From JBMNCQ01 sp049366715 (lineage in GTDB: Bacteria; Bacillota; Peptococcia; Peptococcales; BICA1-8): a DNA stretch of 64,000 bases. Location of the stretch: NCBI GenBank assembly GCA_049366715.1, contig JBMNCQ010000004.1, forward strand, positions 186,001-250,000. The letters run 5' to 3'. Shown here in pieces: positions 61,735-64,000 of the stretch. Within the stretch, counting starts at the first letter, position 1, and every line of letters begins with the position of its first letter. The notes under the pieces were generated by a model that worked only from the letters and a program-made list of their open reading frames with translations, had not been told where the DNA came from and did not search any database. The translations under genes were made by a program, and so were the position numbers.

Positions 61735-63072
61735 CTAGCTTTTGGTTTTTTCCAACAGGATCAATTTATCAATTAAATTAATCCCGGACCGATATTTTTT
61801 CCTGGTTAAAATTACTTCGATTACGGCTGCGCCTAAAGCCCGGGAATTATGTCTGACCAGCTTTGTTTCGTCCAATAAAGGTTTTGCTAATACTTTTACC
61901 CCTAATTTATTAAGCTTATCGCTATCTATTACTACCTGTTCGGCACCATCTGAAATGTATTTTTCCAATAAGTCATGATCTGAAATCCGTTGGTCGTTTA
62001 CTAAAATGTAATCGATAGCCAGCTCCTGAATGTGCCTGTAAATTGCCTCCAAATGATCTCCAGCGGTATATGTTAAAGTTTCCCCGGGTTGGGTCATCAC
62101 ATTACAGACATAAATTTTAACAGCTTTGCTGCCGGTAACGGCTTCAGGTATTCCTGATATTAAAAGATTAGGAATTACACTGGTGAATAAACTGCCCGGT
62201 CCTAAGATAACCGCATCTGCCTCATTAATTGCTTCCAGAGCCTCATCAAGGGGTTCAATGAATTCAGGCCGGATAAAGATCTCTTTTATCGGCTGGGCTG
62301 CTGCCGAAATATTACTTTCCCCGTTAATCACGGTACCGTCGGCCAGCCGGGCATTTAAAACAACATTCTGGAGGGTTGAAGGAATTACTTTCCCCCGGAT
62401 TGCCAGAACCCTGCTCATCTGCCTGACGGCTTCTTCAAAATTCCCGTACATATCAGACATTGCCGCAAGAAAAAGATTTCCTAAATTATGACCGGCCAGT
62501 TCATCCCCATGCTTAAACCGGTAATTCAATACTTTTTCCATTAAAGCTTCTTTATCTGCTAAAGCAATTAAACAGTTTCTCACATCGCCGGGAGGAAGGA
62601 TTCCCAATTGATCCCTCAATCTTCCGGAACTGCCGCCGTCATCCGCCACCGATACGATCGCTGTAATATTGCTGGTAAATTCCTTTAAGCCTCTCAGTAA
62701 AACAGAAAGTCCTGTTCCTCCGCCTATTACAACAATCCTGGGACCTCTTTTCAGTAACCTTTCTTGATGAATAGGCCGGACCTGACTCCTTGCATACTCT
62801 GGGAAAACCGCTTTAATAAAAGCCCGCACTACTTTTTTGAAACTGATGATCAATATTAAACTGCCGATGCTTAATACAACTAAACCGCCAAATACGATAC
62901 TGCCGCCCAGCATGTCTATTACCAGACCTTTGGTATATAATTCAATAAGCCCTAAAATAGGTGTATCACTGATAATTGCCATCCCAACACTCACTAAAGT
63001 AAAACCGATTATACCTAACGCCAGCCATCTCTTTATTCCCAGCCCCGGATAAAGCCATTTTAAAAATTCCAT
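61735..63072 (-). CDS. yvcK: YvcK/GlmR-type gluconeogenesis factor (CofD-like)
   Basis: A 445-residue protein. The first 85 residues carry two hydrophobic segments, then a CofD-like nucleotide-binding domain with VVIGGGTGLSVLLRGLKE and SVADDGGSSGRLRDQLG. Bacillus YvcK (GlmR) binds UDP-GlcNAc and controls carbon flow into cell-wall precursors. The membrane extension is common in Clostridia. It overlaps rapZ by one base. Confidence 0.95.
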   Translation of the reverse strand: MEFLKWLYPGLGIKRWLALGIIGFTLVSVGMAIISDTPILGLIELYTKGLVIDMLGGSIVFGGLVVLSIGSLILIISFKKVVRAFIKAVFPEYARSQVRPIHQERLLKRGPRIVVIGGGTGLSVLLRGLKEFTSNITAIVSVADDGGSSGRLRDQLGILPPGDVRNCLIALADKEALMEKVLNYRFKHGDELAGHNLGNLFLAAMSDMYGNFEEAVRQMSRVLAIRGKVIPSTLQNVVLNARLADGTVINGESNISAAAQPIKEIFIRPEFIEPLDEALEAINEADAVILGPGSLFTSVIPNLLISGIPEAVTGSKAVKIYVCNVMTQPGETLTYTAGDHLEAIYRHIQELAIDYILVNDQRISDHDLLEKYISDGAEQVVIDSDKLNKLGVKVLAKPLLDETKLVRHNSRALGAAVIEVILTRKKYRSGINLIDKLILLEKTKS

Positions 63073-63950
63073 CAGGTATGTACTCCTTGCCTGTCTATAT
63101 CACGGTGTTTAACCGTTACCTGGTATTCGTCCTTCTGGAGGAGCTGCGCCAAAAAATCAGCCAGGGCAACAGACCTGTGCCTTCCGCCCGTACAGCCTAT
63201 TGCAATTGCCAAGTGGGTTTTACCCTCGGAAATATAGTTGGGAATGAGAAAACTGAGTAAATCATAGTACTTGTTGATGAATGTGTTACTTATCGGGGAT
63301 TTAAAAACATAATCCCGGACTTCTTGATCACTACCCGTCAATTCTTTAAGCTCGGGAATATAATAGGGGTTAGGCAGAAATCTTACGTCTATCAGAAGAT
63401 CTGTATCAAGAGGTATCCCATATTTATACCCAAAGGACATCACGGTAATGGATAAAAGTTGATTTTTTCCGCTGTTTCCCCATAAGCTTTGAATTTCTTC
63501 CTTTAATTGGCCGGGTTTTAACTCTGTGGTATCGATTATTTTATTCGCCCTTCCCCGTAGTTCCTGAAGCCTTTCCCGCTCCAGATTGATCCCTTCGATA
63601 ATCCCGCCGTCGGGATTTAAGGGATGTCTCCTGCGGGTTTCTTTAAACCTGTTTATTAAGATTTCATTGGATGCTTCTAAAAATAAAATCTCATAATTTA
63701 TACCCATCGTTTTTAAATCTTCCAGGGCAGCAAAAAGATCATCAAAAAATTGTCCTCCCCTGATATCAATTACCAGGGCAACCTTGTTCACCTTACCTTT
63801 GGACTGGGTACAGAGCTCAGCAAATTTAGGGATCAATAAAGGCGGCAGATTATCTACACAAAAATAACCCAAATCCTCTAAACTGCGGACTGCCTGGGTT
63901 TTACCCGCACCGGACAAACCGGTAATAATCAAAACACTTACTTCACTCAT
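63072..63950 (-). CDS. rapZ: RapZ/YvcJ nucleotide-binding protein
   Basis: A 292-residue P-loop protein. The Walker A motif GLSGAGKT is at residues 11-18, ALVIDIRGG follows, and the C-terminal domain has AIGCTGGRHRSV, typical of the family. RapZ binds RNA and glucosamine 6-phosphate in enterobacteria; YvcJ of Bacillus hydrolyses GTP and affects competence. It heads the rapZ-yvcK-whiA group; only about 50 bases remain upstream in the window. Confidence 0.96.
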   Translation of the reverse strand: MSEVSVLIITGLSGAGKTQAVRSLEDLGYFCVDNLPPLLIPKFAELCTQSKGKVNKVALVIDIRGGQFFDDLFAALEDLKTMGINYEILFLEASNEILINRFKETRRRHPLNPDGGIIEGINLERERLQELRGRANKIIDTTELKPGQLKEEIQSLWGNSGKNQLLSITVMSFGYKYGIPLDTDLLIDVRFLPNPYYIPELKELTGSDQEVRDYVFKSPISNTFINKYYDLLSFLIPNYISEGKTHLAIAIGCTGGRHRSVALADFLAQLLQKDEYQVTVKHRDIDRQGVHT

Positions 63951-64000
63951 ATCTCTTCCTCCGTTTACTGCCGGAACAGCTTTTTTATGATAACATATTC

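Overview
The window looks like the chromosome of an anaerobic, low-to-mid GC Gram-positive bacterium of the Clostridia type. The core genes support this: cggR-gapA-pgk-tpiA-gpmI-eno, secG, rnr, smpB, whiA, yvcK and rapZ are arranged as in Firmicutes, beside sigma-54, a membrane pyrophosphatase and a clostridial ferredoxin. I cannot name the species. No rRNA, tRNA, CRISPR array or insertion sequence was recognised. LAYOUT. (1) 1-6.0 kb, minus strand: smpB (cut by the window edge), rnr, an HD-domain protein, a hotdog thioesterase, an Est30-type esterase and an MFS transporter. (2) 6.9-13.5 kb: a TRAP transporter in the unusual order M-P-Q, followed by a PocR-domain sensor kinase and an AraC-type response regulator; a paralogous sensor kinase converges on them. 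(3) 13.5-23.5 kb: two M20 amidohydrolases, taurine-pyruvate aminotransferase, alanine dehydrogenase, a CoA-acylating methylmalonate-semialdehyde-type dehydrogenase, a sodium:solute symporter and a GntR regulator. (4) 23.8-41.7 kb: a bacterial microcompartment operon (shell proteins, acylating aldehyde dehydrogenase, PduL-type phosphotransacylase, PduS/PduT-type electron transfer, EutQ-like and PduO-C-like proteins, a divergent amidohydrolase). It is divergent from a sigma-54 activator, a second TRAP transporter, isethionate sulfite-lyase IslA with its activase IslB, and an iron alcohol dehydrogenase, probably sulfoacetaldehyde reductase. (5) 41.9-64 kb: membrane pyrophosphatase, secG, the CggR-controlled glycolytic operon, a secreted protein of unknown function, two membrane-bound LuxR regulators, a beta-hydroxyacid dehydrogenase, rpoN, ferredoxin, whiA, yvcK and rapZ. 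HOW IT WORKS TOGETHER (inference). Taurine is transaminated to sulfoacetaldehyde, and alanine dehydrogenase regenerates pyruvate. Sulfoacetaldehyde is reduced to isethionate, which IslA cleaves to acetaldehyde and sulfite. Acetaldehyde is converted in the microcompartment to acetyl-CoA and acetyl phosphate. The fate of sulfite is not encoded here. All seven catalytic or substrate positions I recall for Bilophila IslA are kept at a constant offset of three, so the IslA call is strong. MOST NOTEWORTHY. The microcompartment operon and the isl operon each have a sigma-54 -24/-12 promoter with a GTTGYA-N4-TGCAAC-like inverted repeat at exactly the same distance upstream, so one activator (31941-33338) probably controls both. 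A duplicated ~135-bp upstream region precedes both ald-tpa and the second M20-symporter-mmsA group and ties them into one regulon. The sulfonate island lies between secG and the esterase-rnr-smpB genes, which are usually neighbours, so it looks inserted. A dense run of hairpins ending in a terminator (14839-15258) may be an unknown structured RNA.
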